Origin: Archilochus colubris | Lineage: Eukaryota; Chordata; Aves; Apodiformes; Trochilidae | Assembly (NCBI GenBank): GCA_023079485.1 | Contig: CM041083.1 | Span: 176,842,480 to 176,906,479 of the forward strand | Reading direction: 5' to 3' | DNA length: 64,000 nt | Part shown: one piece after another, positions 25,940 through 40,200 of the stretch | Position numbering within the stretch: the first letter of the stretch is position 1 | Layout of the letters: each line of letters starts with the position of its first letter | Translations under genes and position numbers: made by a program | Notes under the pieces: generated by a model | What the model saw: only the letters and a program-made list of their open reading frames with translations | Told to the model about the DNA's origin: nothing | Database searches by the model: none

Positions 25940-26019
25940 CTTTAATATAAGTTGTTTCAAAAAGAGCAGCATAAATGCCCTTAGTGATATGATTTCTTTC
26001 TGTGAGGGTCGAGGACCAT
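25940..26019 (-). CDS. NBEA: NBEA exon: helical region
   Basis: 80 nt: two bases completing Asp, then 26 codons (segment residues 387-412) from [20 protein letters not shown] to KQLILK. Acceptor AG at 26020-26021, donor GTAAAA. Part of the armadillo-type helical region. Confidence 0.94.
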
Positions 26020-29000
26020 CTGGAAGAAGCAAAAGATACCAATTTTAAATATAAACTGGTTCCTTAATGACTGAAGCTTAAGGAAATCACAGTTGCTACA
26101 ACAGATTTTATTCATTATATAGAAGTTCAGATTTTCACATGATGTCATCTGTGACCTTTCAGAATCACACTTTACAGCAGTAGTATACTTAAGTATAACT
26201 GATGTTTCCTTTTGAAAAAAAAGAGATCCATTTTTTTTAACAAAGACACAGGAAGATGGAAGGCAGTAATCAGGTCTAGACTCATACAACTAAATTAAGG
26301 TATATGTTCTTTTGGTGTCTTCATTTGAGCCAGCAGTTTCAAATCCCATTTATTGACTAGATCTAGTCAACTGGCCCAGTGTCAGTGCCCAATTCAGACT
26401 AAAAATTATTAGTTCTATTGACTACAAAGAGTTTCACTGAAAACAGTGGGATCTTAAACACCAAGCTACATCCTGGACATGGAAACTTAAAAGGACCTGA
26501 ATATAAAGTTGAATCACACTGATAAACAGGGTAACAACTTTGAATAATTAAGCCACTATTTTAAAACCATCTGAATCAAATCCAACAGAGAAAGGATTAT
26601 TGAAATAATAATGGTGGTCATTACCTATAGTGGAAACTGAAGCTATTTAACCAAAAAGAAACTGCCACTTGAGAAAAATACTAAATGTAAACCTGAAAAA
26701 AACCCCCCAAACCAAGTCCATAATATTTTAAGCAATTTTGCTTGAGGAATTACACTGGGAAAAGAGAAGTGTCTGAAAAATTGAGTAAGAAAAGGAGCTT
26801 GAACAACTATATCCACTTGAGTCTTGCTCCATTCTCTCATTTCATAAATAGTTCAGGTTGAACTGCAAATTCCTTTATTAGGTTCTGACTTTTAAAGCAG
26901 TCTGTGCTATACACAGTCTTAAAATTTCCACTATGAAAATAAATGCAGCCTAATTTACTTTCTCACCAATCATTTCATCTTAGGCTGATAAGCACATATT
27001 AAAGTGTTACAGCACTCCATGTCTCAGTATTATTTCCAGTCCAGCGGAATGTAACCTTTTAATGAAGATTTTTTTAATAGTTTCTGGTGACACTCTTCAA
27101 AGTGAAGCCACTGCTTTACACATGGTAATCCAAGCTTGCAACCAGGGCAAATCTGAAGGTATGTTACATTTGTTTGAGGAGGAACAAAAGAGTGAAAGAG
27201 CTTTCCTTCCTATTAAGGAGTGGAGGGCAGAACTGTTCAGCAACAAACAAATAAATCAGTCCCAACCTCCCCACATCATCATATGTAAAACCAGTAAAAA
27301 TACTGCTGCAAAAATCTATCATATAGGTTTTTAAGACAGAGGGATAGCTTTATATCCATACATTTTAATGGCAGCATGAAACACCTATTTCCCTCTCCAG
27401 AAAAAGAAATGTGTTTTTGGTACCAGCTGCAACTGCATTAAATATTGCATGTGTTTTTATGGGAATGATGTGCTCCTAGCCAACAGCTATTTTTTTCCCT
27501 AATTCAAATGCAGATTCGACTCTAACTGCATCACAAAAATCTGTCTCTCTGCACAGCCTCTTCTCTCCTACACCTTACTGGGATACAGCATTGGACAATA
27601 TCTCAAAAACAGGCTTTTAAAAAGAAGGCATTTTGTCTTTTCTAGAAGACTGTAATTATGGAAGCAGAAAACAAAACACTAAGACAAGGGAGAGCTCTGC
27701 AAAGGATTTCGCTTATGTAAACCTCAAGGAAGGATTAAAAAGAAGATATCCAAAATTAAATGGGAGTCTGCTCATATACCCAAGTTTCATAGTTCTTATT
27801 CACATACCCACTAACTTATCTGGAGATATGTCAGAACCCTAAAAAGGGTTCTTCAACGTGCAAAACATATGAAAGGAGTTGTTGCTTGGAGGTTTTGTGC
27901 CAAGTAGGCAAAATGATGCTTTTTCCTTCAGTCCTCCAGTACTATTTATTTATTACATTTTGGTTGTGCCTTGAAACTTCACTGCATTAGAATCAGAAAA
28001 ATGGGACAGCTTCTGCCCAGAAGACTTTATCAGTTTGAAAAATTAATTGGTAGAGAAAAATAAGGGAAAAGTGGAGGCTATGTAACCAGTAGACAGCTAC
28101 AAATAGTGGAAGGAAAGACTGCAGCAACAGTGATGCAACAGTCACTTGAGACAGGCTGAATATAATTAACCTGTGAAGTTCTAAAGTTACATAAAATGGA
28201 ATTTCCCCTATAATTTTTAAGTCACCACACTTTTTGGTTTCATTACTAGTTAAAGATGAATTGTTAAAGAAAGCATTGTTGAATAAACAGTGGTATAGTT
28301 TTTGCTATACTTGAAAATTATACAATATAGGCACATACAATGAGTTAAAGAGAGAAAACAGGATCTTGTTTTTCAACTCAAATCTGAAAAGTACTTTTTC
28401 TTTAGTGTCTATTAATCTTTGTGGCCATCACTGGATATAGACCACTGTCACTTAGAAACTGATAAACAGCACTACTAATGACAAGATCCAAAATCAAACC
28501 TAATCAACAAGAAAGATAATCCTTTTAAAACCTCATACAGCAACCATAAGCCCCTAATTCAAAATAGCAACATTCTTGTTAATTGGCAAAGAGAAATGAC
28601 ACCTCTATCTGACACCAGGATGAGTCACTAAATAATTTCCTGCTTTTAGATTCTTTATGTATGTATTTATTGCAGAAAACACATGATTTGCACATGATTT
28701 TTTTTTAAATATACACTCATAATGAAAGTTGCCCAGCTTTATCCAGAGAGAAAAAAACCAAAAATATATTAAAAAAAAATCTAATTCATCCTTGCAGCTC
28801 AGAGCAATTATAGAGGCATAAAGTAGACCTAATTAAGAGGCAATAAGTAAACATATTCACAGAGTAGAGTACAACCAGTACTGGTATAAAAAACTGATTG
28901 GGAGACTTTTAAAAACAAAAATAATGATTTCTAATCTTGTCTTTGAAAACAAAATGTTCCATCTGGCTTTTTTTGTGTGTAAAAGCGTGAATTTTCTACT

Positions 29001-32000
29001 TAATTAATAAATGAATAAAACATTATATAGATAGCATCTGATTCTGATCGAATCTGATTTCTATGCATGTAAAATTAATATCATGTTATTTATATGGGAG
29101 ATAAATACTCAAGGAACTGAGTTTAACAGTAGCCCAACCTTTTAATTAACTCTGTGCAAATTTTTCTGTTGACAAAAGTCATAGTTACTTTTTCCTTATA
29201 ACAATTTTCATGATCCTTGTTTTCCTTGGTTATATTAAAAATGCTGGACATTACAAATGTTCTTGAAAACTCTGGTTAACATGAGTTAACTTGGACATTA
29301 ACAACCATGGTTCTCTAGCAGGAGGCAAAATACTCTGTGGACATAAAGGTCCACAGTAAAAGAACCACACTACTCAGTAGCCTGAAACTGAAATGCATAC
29401 TTACCTTATTAAAAAAACAAGCAAAATATATTTAAAGATGCTAAAAAAGAGTATCCTAAATTAGTTTTTCATAGGAAAAAAATCCACAATATTTGCTTTT
29501 CTGTTATTGTTTTAATTTTATTCTTAGTACTGCACCATTGCTGGTCCATCAATACTTTCAGAGAATGAGATGCATTTGGTAAGTAATTCAAATGATGTTT
29601 TTTGAAAACATAAATATCCCAATTGACTCTAATAAGCTCTCTCCTAAATTTGCAAAAATTGATCAACATATTAATTTAGCTACATTGAGAACATTTTTAA
29701 ATGCATAAATGTTTAGGTTTTCTTTGAAGAGGTTAATAAGGAAACCAAAATAACCAGCAGTTAGTAGACATCCAAAGATGAAAATAAAAAAACTCTTTAT
29801 TTTTTTTCTCTGTTGCTTTGATAATAAAAATATATGGTTTTGCCCTTTTTGAGAGACCTTCACAGCTTGGCTTTTCTTTAAATATCAGGCTAGAATATAT
29901 TTTGAAATATAAAACATCAAAGCAGAGCAAAGAGTGGTAATGCGACACTAAGAGGTCTCTGGAAGCTTGAAGTGTTATTGAAATGCACCACCTACCACAG
30001 CAAGATAAAGAGTTAAAGCTCTCCACCCTTATCCTCCTATTCATTTTCAGCATCCAAAAAAGGAAATAATTACTGAAATAACAGAATGTTGAATAATTTT
30101 TAATCAATTGCCAGCTTCATTGTATCTTCAAATGCTGCAACTGCAGAGCAACCAAATGAATTTCTCCCACCTTCACACAGTATTCTGCATGATTTAAATG
30201 TTAAAGGCATGCATGTGGCAAATCAAAGGAATAGCTACAAGCATAGTATAAGTGTAAAATGTAAAATATAACTAAGTTTAGAGATTCTTTCTTGTGGAAA
30301 TTTGTTTGAATTTTCCTGGTTTTCCTGACATGAGAATTATTTCATAAAATTACTTTAAATATGGTCACTATTGTCCTGCCACTTACTTATAACTAGTAAT
30401 TCAATTAAAAAAAAATTAGAAAAACTACACACACAAAAAAGAAAGTAAACCTCAGAATTTTAAACAGGGAACTTGCCTCTATTATGTACACCTATATCTA
30501 AACCAAAAGATACTAAGAAAGATTATCAAACAAACTGGAAAGTATACATTTTGGAAAAGTTTCTGATACTTCAGAAGGAATAATAAGAATCCCAGTTCAG
30601 TATACTGAATCTAAGAAGAAGCACCACTTTGAAATAGGAATGCAATAATGAAAGAGAAGATAGAAAATCAAAACTGAAATCAACATTGAAACCTTTTAAA
30701 TAATTCGAAACACTTAGACCTCCAATTCTATAAGCTGAATACCACCAGAACCAGGGGGGGGAACTTTCTTAAAAAATGAAAACGCTGTCAGTCAACTGTG
30801 AAGCTCGAGTTACTTTGGCTTTTAACAAGGAGTCAGTACAGAAAACTTCTTCAGTAACTTCTTTAGACAGTGGAAGGCAATAAGACCTTGAAGCAGAGTA
30901 GTAGTTTGCAAGTAATACAAATCAAACTGCTAATACTAAAAAGTGTTTCAGTATCTCTGCATAAAAATTTATATACTTTGAACACACGTAAGCATCACAC
31001 TGCAAAAATATCTGCATTAATAAGCTTACTTTCTAGTATGACAGCAAATTATTTGAAGGCACTATAACACATGCAGTCAAATTTCAAATATTGGGAAGAT
31101 TTCCACTGAAGTCTTCAGATCTGAAATTTAATGTCAATTTAACTTCAAGTTTCAGTGACCTTTGATAATCATATGCTATTTTCTTGCATGGGGATATTTT
31201 TCTATTTCTTAAAGTGTAATTACTTCTCACAGACAATGGCTCCTTTTGTTTCAAAATGTCAATGTTGCTTAAAATGCAGCAACTAACATTCACAACTATA
31301 TTTTTAGAGTGTAAGCCTCCTTTACAAAAATCTGTTTATACATTTTTCTACATTTTAACTTGCCAGCTACACATGGCAGTAGTAACTGTATGCAGGCTAA
31401 CAAATGTCAACACAAAACCAAAGCCCTGGAACAGTTCACTTTCTTGAAATACTATGATTGCTGAAGTTCTGAGTTGCTGAAAAAAGAGGTGGAAAGAAAA
31501 AGCATTAAGCATATTAACTGCAGCTACTTATTCTACTCTAAGACTCTAAGCCTGAATGAGACAGACCTGCATAGCACATTGGCAGATAGCACTTAATGTG
31601 GAAAGAAAGAGCATTTTGTGTGGAAAAGTGATGTATTATCCAGGTGATTAAACATTTTGGAACTTTTCAGGAATTTCATCAATTGAAAGTAATTAATGTG
31701 AATTTGATAAAAAGACTAATATGAAATTAAGTTAATATGAAATTAAATTTAGCAACCCATCACCTCAGCAATTATTACATTTTTACAATCATTTGCTTGC
31801 AAATCACCACAGTCATTACAGCTGTATTAGTGAGAAGCAGAGGCTATCTGTGAAATAATAGCCAAAAAGTCCTAGTGCTGAACTGCAAAGAGAAAACTCC
31901 ATAGTTATGCTGCATTTGCACATCTATCAAAATGAAACTGATTTTCCACCATTATAAGCTTATATTCTTCAACTCAACACAAGAAAGCTATTTTTACAGG

Positions 32001-33670
32001 TAGGAAAGAGAGTACTGCAAAATACTTTCTCATATTTGTAGCAATTACCTGGGTACTTTCTGTAATCTAAGAAACAGGGAGGAAGGAAGAAGATAAGGAA
32101 AAAGGAAGAATGTGGAGAACTTTATAAAGTCAAGTTTATCTAGAAATACAACTAAAGGAAGGAGAAAATTTAGATAAAACAGATAATAATATATATTATG
32201 AAAATGTGCATGGCTTCACAGTTTATCAAACACCTCCTCCCATTCTATGAAGACATTATTTGTTGCAATTCTTGTTGTCATACTGCTGCACCAACCAAAG
32301 AGAAATATACACTATCTGATTACCTTTCAGGAAACTATCCTGGTTGCCTTCTTGAGAAAACCAGAATATTGTATGGAATTGATGCAAATTAGAAGAAAAT
32401 GTACTATATTAAAATAGGTAAGAATGAAACAAAATATAGGGTAGCATAACAGCCATATATATGCTAATGTAGAGTTAAATTATTAATTTCTTTCCTAATT
32501 TTGTTTCCTTGCTTACAACACACCTTGTGTTCAGATTGTGATGAGTACATTATATTTTTTCTGAGCTATTAAACTGGCATTATACTTCCAAATACTCCAT
32601 AATCTGATAATACAATGTCTTGATTCAAATTAACAGTAAACAGAAACACAGTGTGATTTGTCAGGTATTTTTAAAGTAAATTTTAATAATTTTATGAAGA
32701 ATATAATTCATCTAATATTATCCATGAACTATAAATAAGATCACAGCTCCAACAGCAGCTCTTCCTGTAAGCCTCAAGAAGTTACAGCTTGAGCTGAGCT
32801 CGAAGTTACAGCTCATTTACTAATGAAGAATTATCCAATACCTTCTATGATATGTATGCCTCATTCTTAAGTATTTGTGTGTGTGGCAGCACTGAAACAT
32901 CCACCAACTGTTCAGTTTTTCAGCATGGCAGTAATGGTGACAGAACAAAGATAATTAATAAGTTCTCATGTATCAATTAATTTTTAAGAGATTTTAGCCA
33001 AATCCTCCCTGCTTTACACAAGTAGTAGCTGTAATGACATTACAGCTGGACTCTCTAGGATTAGAATGATTTGATGCTTTGGTTAATACACATCTGTTAT
33101 ATATGCAGCATTTACTGTGAATGAATTCTATTTTGTTGCTGCCATTCAATGATTCCTGAACTAAGCTAAGCACATGAATAGAAAGGAACTTAAATCAATC
33201 TCTATTTTATGAGGGTAGAGGCAAAATTATATTAAACTGGAAACACGGTTCCAGAGATCTCAGCAGAGAGAACTAAAAGTTTTCACTCTGTTTTCAAAGT
33301 CACTGTACACTACCAGTCATTCAAATCCTGTGAGGCTTTATTTAGCATATGAGATTCACTTCACATTTCCCTTGTGTTACAGAAGGAGAAAACCCAGTGA
33401 TTTTAATGCTTCCTAAAGTATGCTCACATAACAATATGCTATGCAAGTGAAGAGCATAGCTGGAATCTTCTGGGAATATATATAAACATAAGGAATTACC
33501 ACCAGAGATGTATGATTTACAGAAAATCCTTCCATAGTCCTGTTCACCACTGCTACTGATTATTGCCATTAGCTCTTTATCTACACATCCAAGGAGCTTT
33601 CACTCATTTACATCATAAATCCTCCTATGGAAGAAATGTTTACATTTTCTTTCTTATGCATTTTACTTAC
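26020..33670 (-). other. NBEA: Intron, 7.7 kb, no recognised repeats
   Basis: GT-AG intron. Despite its length I recognise no CR1 or LTR copy, which sets it apart from the other long introns. It contains only AT-rich sequence, a short G-run near 30757, and a small direct repeat of 'gaagttacagct' at 32778 and 32802. Confidence 0.7.
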
Positions 33671-33839
33671 CTAATCCTTTGGGAGTAATGCCACTGCTAT
33701 CAGCAGGATTAACCACCCAGTAGTAGTATTTCAGTGTGTGCATTAACTGCAGAACTGTTCCTACTCTGCGGATGGTGTTGTAGATCGTAGCAGTTCCAAT
33801 GAATTCAGCTGACAAGTAGGTATACAGAGACAGCTGCAC
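33671..33839 (-). CDS. NBEA: NBEA exon: helical region
   Basis: 169 nt: 56 codons (segment residues 330-385) from [20 protein letters not shown] to [13 protein letters not shown], plus one base (G) of a split Asp codon. Acceptor cag, donor GTAAGT. The tract TLKYYYW is a clear NBEA family marker. Confidence 0.95.
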
Positions 33840-34615
33840 CTGAAGAATGAAACAGTTATCCACACACATATAAGTTATATATTAATAAGCTTAAGTTGCA
33901 GGTTTTTTGGGATTTGCCATGGGTTTGATGTAGAAAACTAAAAAGTAATGATAAAACAACTTAGGGCAGGGACAGGAATGACAACTGGAATGACCTTCTG
34001 AAGTTCCTTCTAACCTAAATTTTCTATGATTTATGTCATGATAAAAAAACTTGTTTGTTTTCTATTTTGATTTTTTATATGATAAATATAAATTAACAGA
34101 ATTTAGTACCAATCCACTTTTCAATGTTTTTTTTTCTATTTTTTTCTTTTTTCTTTCTTTATTCAAATTCCTCAACTAGGATTATTTAGGAAAAGAACTA
34201 ACTCATTATCACTAGAGATAAAAAAACTGTTCACGTTTTTTATCAAAGCAAAATACATAATACAAATTAAAACTTTTGTGAATATATAAAAAATATATCC
34301 TACCTTTTTCTTACCATTAAAATATATACTTCTACGCATATCTTTAGGAAGACAGTGTAACATAACAACTGAAAAAGGGACAGGAGTTTTAGAAAGAGCC
34401 CTTTGATAGACCTTGCTAGTGTGAATGCAACTGCTTTTATAAATTTATAAAAGATATTGGAAAATGTAATTATGCAGGGTATAGATGTCCTATCTATAGG
34501 ACCTAAAAAAATCTTTATTACCATGTTTTAAAATAAAAAAAGATTAAAATCTAAGTACCATGGTGTAAAAGAATACCTGTAGGAGAGCTGTAACATCATT
34601 CAAGTGTACAATTAC
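33840..34615 (-). other. NBEA: Intron, 776 nt, with a decayed CR1 tail
   Basis: GT-AG intron with a short degraded CR1 3' end on the plus strand (about 33978-34032) and a T-rich stretch at 34126-34160. Confidence 0.8.
33978..34032 (+). mobile_element. CR1 LINE, decayed 3' tail
   Basis: Degraded sense CR1 end: 'tgaccttctgaagttcc', 'ttctaacctaaat', 'tctatgat'. Short, but characteristic. Confidence 0.65.
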
Positions 34616-34768
34616 CTTTGCAGGGGTATGTATCCAGATAGCAGGATTAAAAAGGATGTGATCACATAATTGCTTTAGTAAAGGTGCTCCATGAGACAAC
34701 CCATCCAAATATTTTGCAAATGACAAAAATTGTTCCAGAACTGCTCTGGTTATATGAACTCTAGATGA
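34616..34768 (-). CDS. NBEA: NBEA exon: helical region
   Basis: 153 nt, 51 whole codons (segment residues 279-329), from SSRVHITRAVLEQFLSFAKY to NPAIWIHTPAK. Acceptor cag, donor GTAATT. Part of the armadillo-type helical region shared by NBEA and LRBA. Confidence 0.95.
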
Positions 34769-37156
34769 CTGGGGAAAAAATAATCAGAAAGAACAAAGAT
34801 AAAGAAACCTCTTCTTTATTAATATACTTAAAACAGAAATATGAAGTCTGATACTTTCATCAGAATCACCTTGACTAAATATATGCAACCTTATATGTTT
34901 TTACATCATTGACTATGCAGGAAAAAATATCAGCACAGTCTTTCTAATGGGTAAATTTAACAAGTTTTAATATTAATCAATAACTGAGATTAAGTGCTTG
35001 CTTTTTTTGTTTGTTTGGTTGGTTTTTATTGTTTGTTTTTGTTTGGGTTTTTTTGTTTTTTGCTTTTTTGATGCTCTGTCTCATTAAAATCCAGTCAGGA
35101 TTCTAGATTTTACACAGCACAGTGCTTTGAGAACTTTGATGAAGTCTTAATTCTTCTTCAGTTAATGATGCGTTTTAATGAAATTTGTTGTCTCAATGTG
35201 TAAATATTCATGACTGGTAAACTAGCTTTTATTTCTTAAACATAAATAGGTATTTGGAGGATTTGGGTTCAAGGTTTCCTCAGATTTCAAGAGAATCCTT
35301 CAGTTTCATAGCATATGCTGTAAAATCACAGTTGAGAGCTGCTCCTATGCAGTAAGACAGCACGTGGACTATGGAAACCTTCTTTATATACACTGAGTTA
35401 ACAAAATAAACTAATAGGAAAAAACTCTAAACATCCTTCCCTTTGCCTTCTCTAAAATATTTTCCAAATACTTTTAGTGCTGTTAGTATGATTGGGGAAC
35501 ATGAAGATTTGTTATTTTTTGAAGTGAAGTTCACCTGCTAGCAACACAAGTTCAGCCTAGATGTGGAATTTACTTTGGCTTGTACATCACAATTTACAAT
35601 TAATAGTCTGCACCTAACAAGAACAAAATTGGTTTTTTATGTCTGAGGCAGGGGAAATAAAAAAGCTTTCTGTCCTCTCTGAAGTATTTGATCAAATGCA
35701 AATGAACAGATAATTTACAAATAATAAAATCAAACCCAACTAAGAAATGAAAGGGTTTTTTCCTGTCATGTTTGCCAACTGAACATAAGCATATGCTGAA
35801 AAAAAAAATACAACCTTTTGATAAAACTGAAGTTAAGGAGAATACAGCATATGCTGTAAAGTTATGTTGTGACAGAAATAAATCAAAATCCTTTATATGC
35901 TCACATAACCAGAGTTTAATGATTGTAGCAGGTGTTAATTAGAAGAGTATGCAAATTTTTATTTTAACTTCATGTATAACGTTCTAAATCTATCTACTGA
36001 ATTTGTGTACACCACAGTGCTCTATTCACAAGAAAGGGACTCCATAAGAGCTCACCAGCCTGCTGCTGTGTAACTTAAGGAACTGGAGCTAGCACTTTTA
36101 CAAATTCATTCCAGTTATGCGACAAGAACACCTAGCATTGGTGCCAGAATAGCTCCTAAATATTCTAAATCACATTTGCTTAGTACAAAAAAATCATTAA
36201 AGCATAAAAAATAATCTACTTTTAGGTATTACTACAGTGAAGTAGTATAGCAGTCCTTCTGCTACAAGAACGTATTTCTCTAGCTGAAATTATTTGTCAT
36301 CCTTCTTCAGAATCCAGTATTTTTTAAAGGTGAGATTATAGTTACTTCATTTCACCATCACCCAACACAAAGTGTTTTTCATAACTTGTCCTCAAGTGAC
36401 TGTTATGCTGACCTCATGCCTATGAAAAATACAGTAGTAGATATTCAAGAATATCAGAGGCATGAGAGTCATTCATAAGATGACTTAGTCTATTACTATC
36501 TTAGGAAAGTAGTTTGTTTTCAGATTATGAAATCACAGTAATTATAAGGTTTAGGGTTAGGAGGTAAGTAATATTTCTCAGAAAAGTATCTCAACTGAGC
36601 CGCAGTTTTGTGGTAACAGCTCATCATGTCTGAACACAAACTAGTAAAGGGAATGTGCCTTGCAACTGTTTCTTTCAGAAATAAAAATCTTTTACAGTTT
36701 TGTTTTTTTTTTTCTTTGAGGGACAGGGTAACTATCTCAACAATTTCAGAACTGAGCCATAGAAGATTAACTTAATTAACTGACACAAAAAATAAATGTA
36801 AACCTAAGTAATGAGAAGTCTGTTATATTCCTGTACAAACTGGGAAAAAAGAATTTTTCAAAATCAGAGTTTGGGGAACAAAGAGTGTAGTAGCAAAAAT
36901 GAACATACATTAAATTAATACACAAACAGATCCATAAATCAGACTATAAATTAGACAAACAGGGCCATCTTCAATACTGGCACACAAGCAGATAAGGAAG
37001 ATGAAAATACTACTATAGAAAACTTGTAAGTATTACAACTAAGAAATATCTTACGTCACAAATTTTATTCCACCATTTCTGTGAGCTAAGTGATTGAAAA
37101 CACCACACTGACAGTAGAAGTACTAAGAACAAAGATAAAAATCCCTCCAAACATAC
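34769..37156 (-). other. NBEA: Intron, 2.4 kb
   Basis: GT-AG intron. A T/G-rich low-complexity tract lies at about 34999-35069 (A/C-rich in the transcript). No CR1 or other element recognised; otherwise AT-rich. Confidence 0.8.
34999..35069. repeat. T/G low-complexity tract
   Basis: 'tttttttgtttgtttgg' and similar units on the plus strand, about 70 bp, inside an intron. Confidence 0.95.
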
Positions 37157-37265
37157 CTTTTCAAGGAGGTAGCCAATGACTAGGAAGCCTTTTCCACCAA
37201 GCATTTGTTCTTGCATGGCTACTGAACTCTTAAGAAGCTCAACCAGAAAAGCCAATAGTGTAGCA
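37157..37265 (-). CDS. NBEA: NBEA exon: helical region
   Basis: 109 nt: one base completing the split Cys codon, then 36 codons (segment residues 243-278) from ATLLAFLVELLKSSVAMQ to KGFLVIGYLLEK. Acceptor gcag, donor GTATGT. Strongly helical and leucine-rich. Open frame continues past the donor into the intron, but the GTATGT site and the NBEA homology both end the exon here. Confidence 0.95.
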
Positions 37266-40200
37266 CTGCATGTAAAGAACAAGGAAATTTTCAGATTACT
37301 AATGAAGAAAAATCAGTCTGTTACATTCTCAATATTCACCTGCTATTAAGTGGACAGATACAGGCTTAAAGTGGTGAACAATTTCTTGAAAGAATACAAA
37401 TCTTACTTTTTCTCCAATAATTATTGCATACTACAACAGTATGTGTGGGAGTTCAAATTCAAATAGAAGTGTAAAATCATTTTGTCAGCTCTCCTTATCA
37501 GACCAGGAGCATCCCAAGTTTTAAATATCCAGTCCTGCACCTTGCAGTTCAAGCCAAAATTTTTGCAGTTGGAAGTGGCAAGAGATGATGAGTGGGATCC
37601 AGATGACAGCGCTAGAATGATGCAGGTAGGGGCTGTGTCAACCATTTTACCATCCACAGAAACTATGCTAAAATGTAAAATTTGCAGCCACTAGATATAT
37701 CATGATTCCACACTCTGAGCTCCTAGAATCACTACTGCCACTGAAATGAGGCATGAAATAGCTGACCGTGCATGTGGGCAACGATGCCCACCACAAACCA
37801 CAGTGGAACAATGGCAGGGTGGAGAGTCTCCTTCATGCTTTCTCTGGAAAAAGCAGAAGAATAATACCCAGGCCTGATGAAATAAAGGCCAAGAATCACT
37901 TTCATTGAGTTAGGAAAACACAGAGAGACTCCAGAGGCCACAAGGCAATCACCTAGCAGTGACTGCCCCAGCAGTTTCTGCAAGTGAGGTGTTCAGAAAG
38001 CACAGGGAAAGGAAAAAAAAAACAAGTGTTCAGAAAAAGGCTAATGTTTAGAAGCTGAAGAGATATGAAAAACTTAAGGGGACAGGCTACGGAAGAAAGT
38101 GAAACTTTGTTATGAAAACCAACAGAGGAAGCATATGACAGATCAAGGCATGGAGGGTGAAAAATCCCTTTGGGTGTTGAGTACAAAGCAAAAATGCACT
38201 CATCTATTGCTGAAAAACCCAGGGGAAAGGGAGAAAGAAAAAAATATTTACAAAGAAAAAAATTATAGAAAGCATTTTAAATTAGTTTTAAAACATGTAA
38301 AAAAGCTAGAAGACAAAATGTGTTGTACTGCATATAGAATGCATACAAAAAGTCATTATTCCTTTTGGTAAAAAATGAAATAGGTACAACAGTTCCTAGC
38401 TGCACTGATGACTATCTGCAACTATGGAAGTTTTCACACTGGTGGTGGGCAGAGGCAGGGGTGAAAACTGGGACTTTTGCAGACATGAAAAAAAGTGAAT
38501 TAAAGAAAACAATCTGCATTTTATAAATTTCAACTTTACTTACAGTATATAGCCAGATAAAGGTTTACTTGCTCTCCAAATACATCTTATTTTAAATAAA
38601 TGTTGACATTGGTCAATCTGTGCCAGCACCAACAAATTAGCAATGTGCTGAGGCAAACAAGATTTATTCTATTTGGTGAGCAAGGCTGCCATGCGAAAGG
38701 TACACAGTGTAGGCAAAGTACATGCTGTGAACATGAAATAGTGCCTTGTCTTGCTTCATTGTTGAATGGTCACAATAATCAGTCTAAAATCACATACAGA
38801 ATGCTCCATAGAGTGTCAGCAGTAAAAGAACACAAATAATATCCATTTACAGTACTCCAAAGCTTTTATGAAAGCAGCATATCAAGCTGTCACATCAATT
38901 TCAAAGTAGGTTGTATGCATCAATTTTTTCTTACCCCAACTGAAAGCTTCTATTGTATTTGTAAACTCAAATAAGATTCTCATCACTTTTACTACATGAC
39001 AGTCTATAAGTATCTATAAGAAGCTCATGTAAAGGGCTAAAGATTTCTATTTAGATATTTGCTTAAAATAAATTCAATATGTGAAAGAAAATTCCATTCA
39101 GATGGTGCCTACTATCATCCTTCATAAGTAATGTTAGTAGGAAGACAACTTGTTATGAATAAAGTGAAGAAGTAGCACACATCTTGACAGAATGAGGACC
39201 TAAGTAACAGTAACAAATATTATTATTAATATTATTATATTGAAAAATCAAAAAATACTCTTAAAATTAATTCAAAAGATTCTTTTACTTTGAATATGCT
39301 ACCAGACTTAAGTTGAAAAGGTTCTGCTTCCACTTCTGTAAGTTATTTATCTAAACCCCTTTTCTTTGCATTACAGTTTATTTCTGCATTCTAAGAACCT
39401 TTGTGTAAACTCATGTGTTGGAGTTATTCCTCTCTCATATTAATACAATATCTCTGCAATCATTAGGAACTCTGATAGGACTCCAAATATAAGACATATC
39501 AATAAAGTTTTTTCTCTCTTTTCCTTTTAAGTACACATAAAACACATCAGTCAGCTCAGAAACAATTGCTTATTCATGCCACAAACACAGAAACATACAA
39601 ACTGGTACTACACAAGACTGATTGAATCAACAAAGTTTATTAATTCAGATGCAGATAGAGAGCCCAAATATTACTTCTTATTTATTCATCATCTTCATGC
39701 AGGGTATGGCTGAACTGATTAATCCTGCCTGCCCACATGAGCTCAGCAAAGAGCTGCCTTAGCTATCCCTGCAAAGTGATTACAATCTTTCTAGTTCCAG
39801 GAAAACTTTTTAATTCAGCCAATACTTTTGTGAATGAGATACACCTTTTCCAAAGTCCAAAATGGCTTTTAACATCTATCAAACCAGACACATAAAGACA
39901 CCACAGGCCAGATTTGCAGAATCAGCTCAGGTCTGCAAGCAGTACCTCTGTCTTCTAATCCATCTGCATTATACAAGATTGCCACTATAAATAACAGAGT
40001 TGACTGGAGTATATAGTAATTTAAATTTGGGGATAGCACATGTGAATGGATCATTACACTTTACACCTTCAAGGACATAAAAAATTCCAAGTACTAGAAA
40101 AAGCAGGAATTAAGAAGAATCACCTGGCAGTCACACAGGCAGAATGAAGTTTGAGGTGAATACTGTACAGGACCAGAGAAGTTATGGAAATTAGCACCAT

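Noticed and set aside
27062..27334. 90-codon plus-strand frame
   Set aside because: No domain, repeat or splice evidence; composition matches the surrounding intron.
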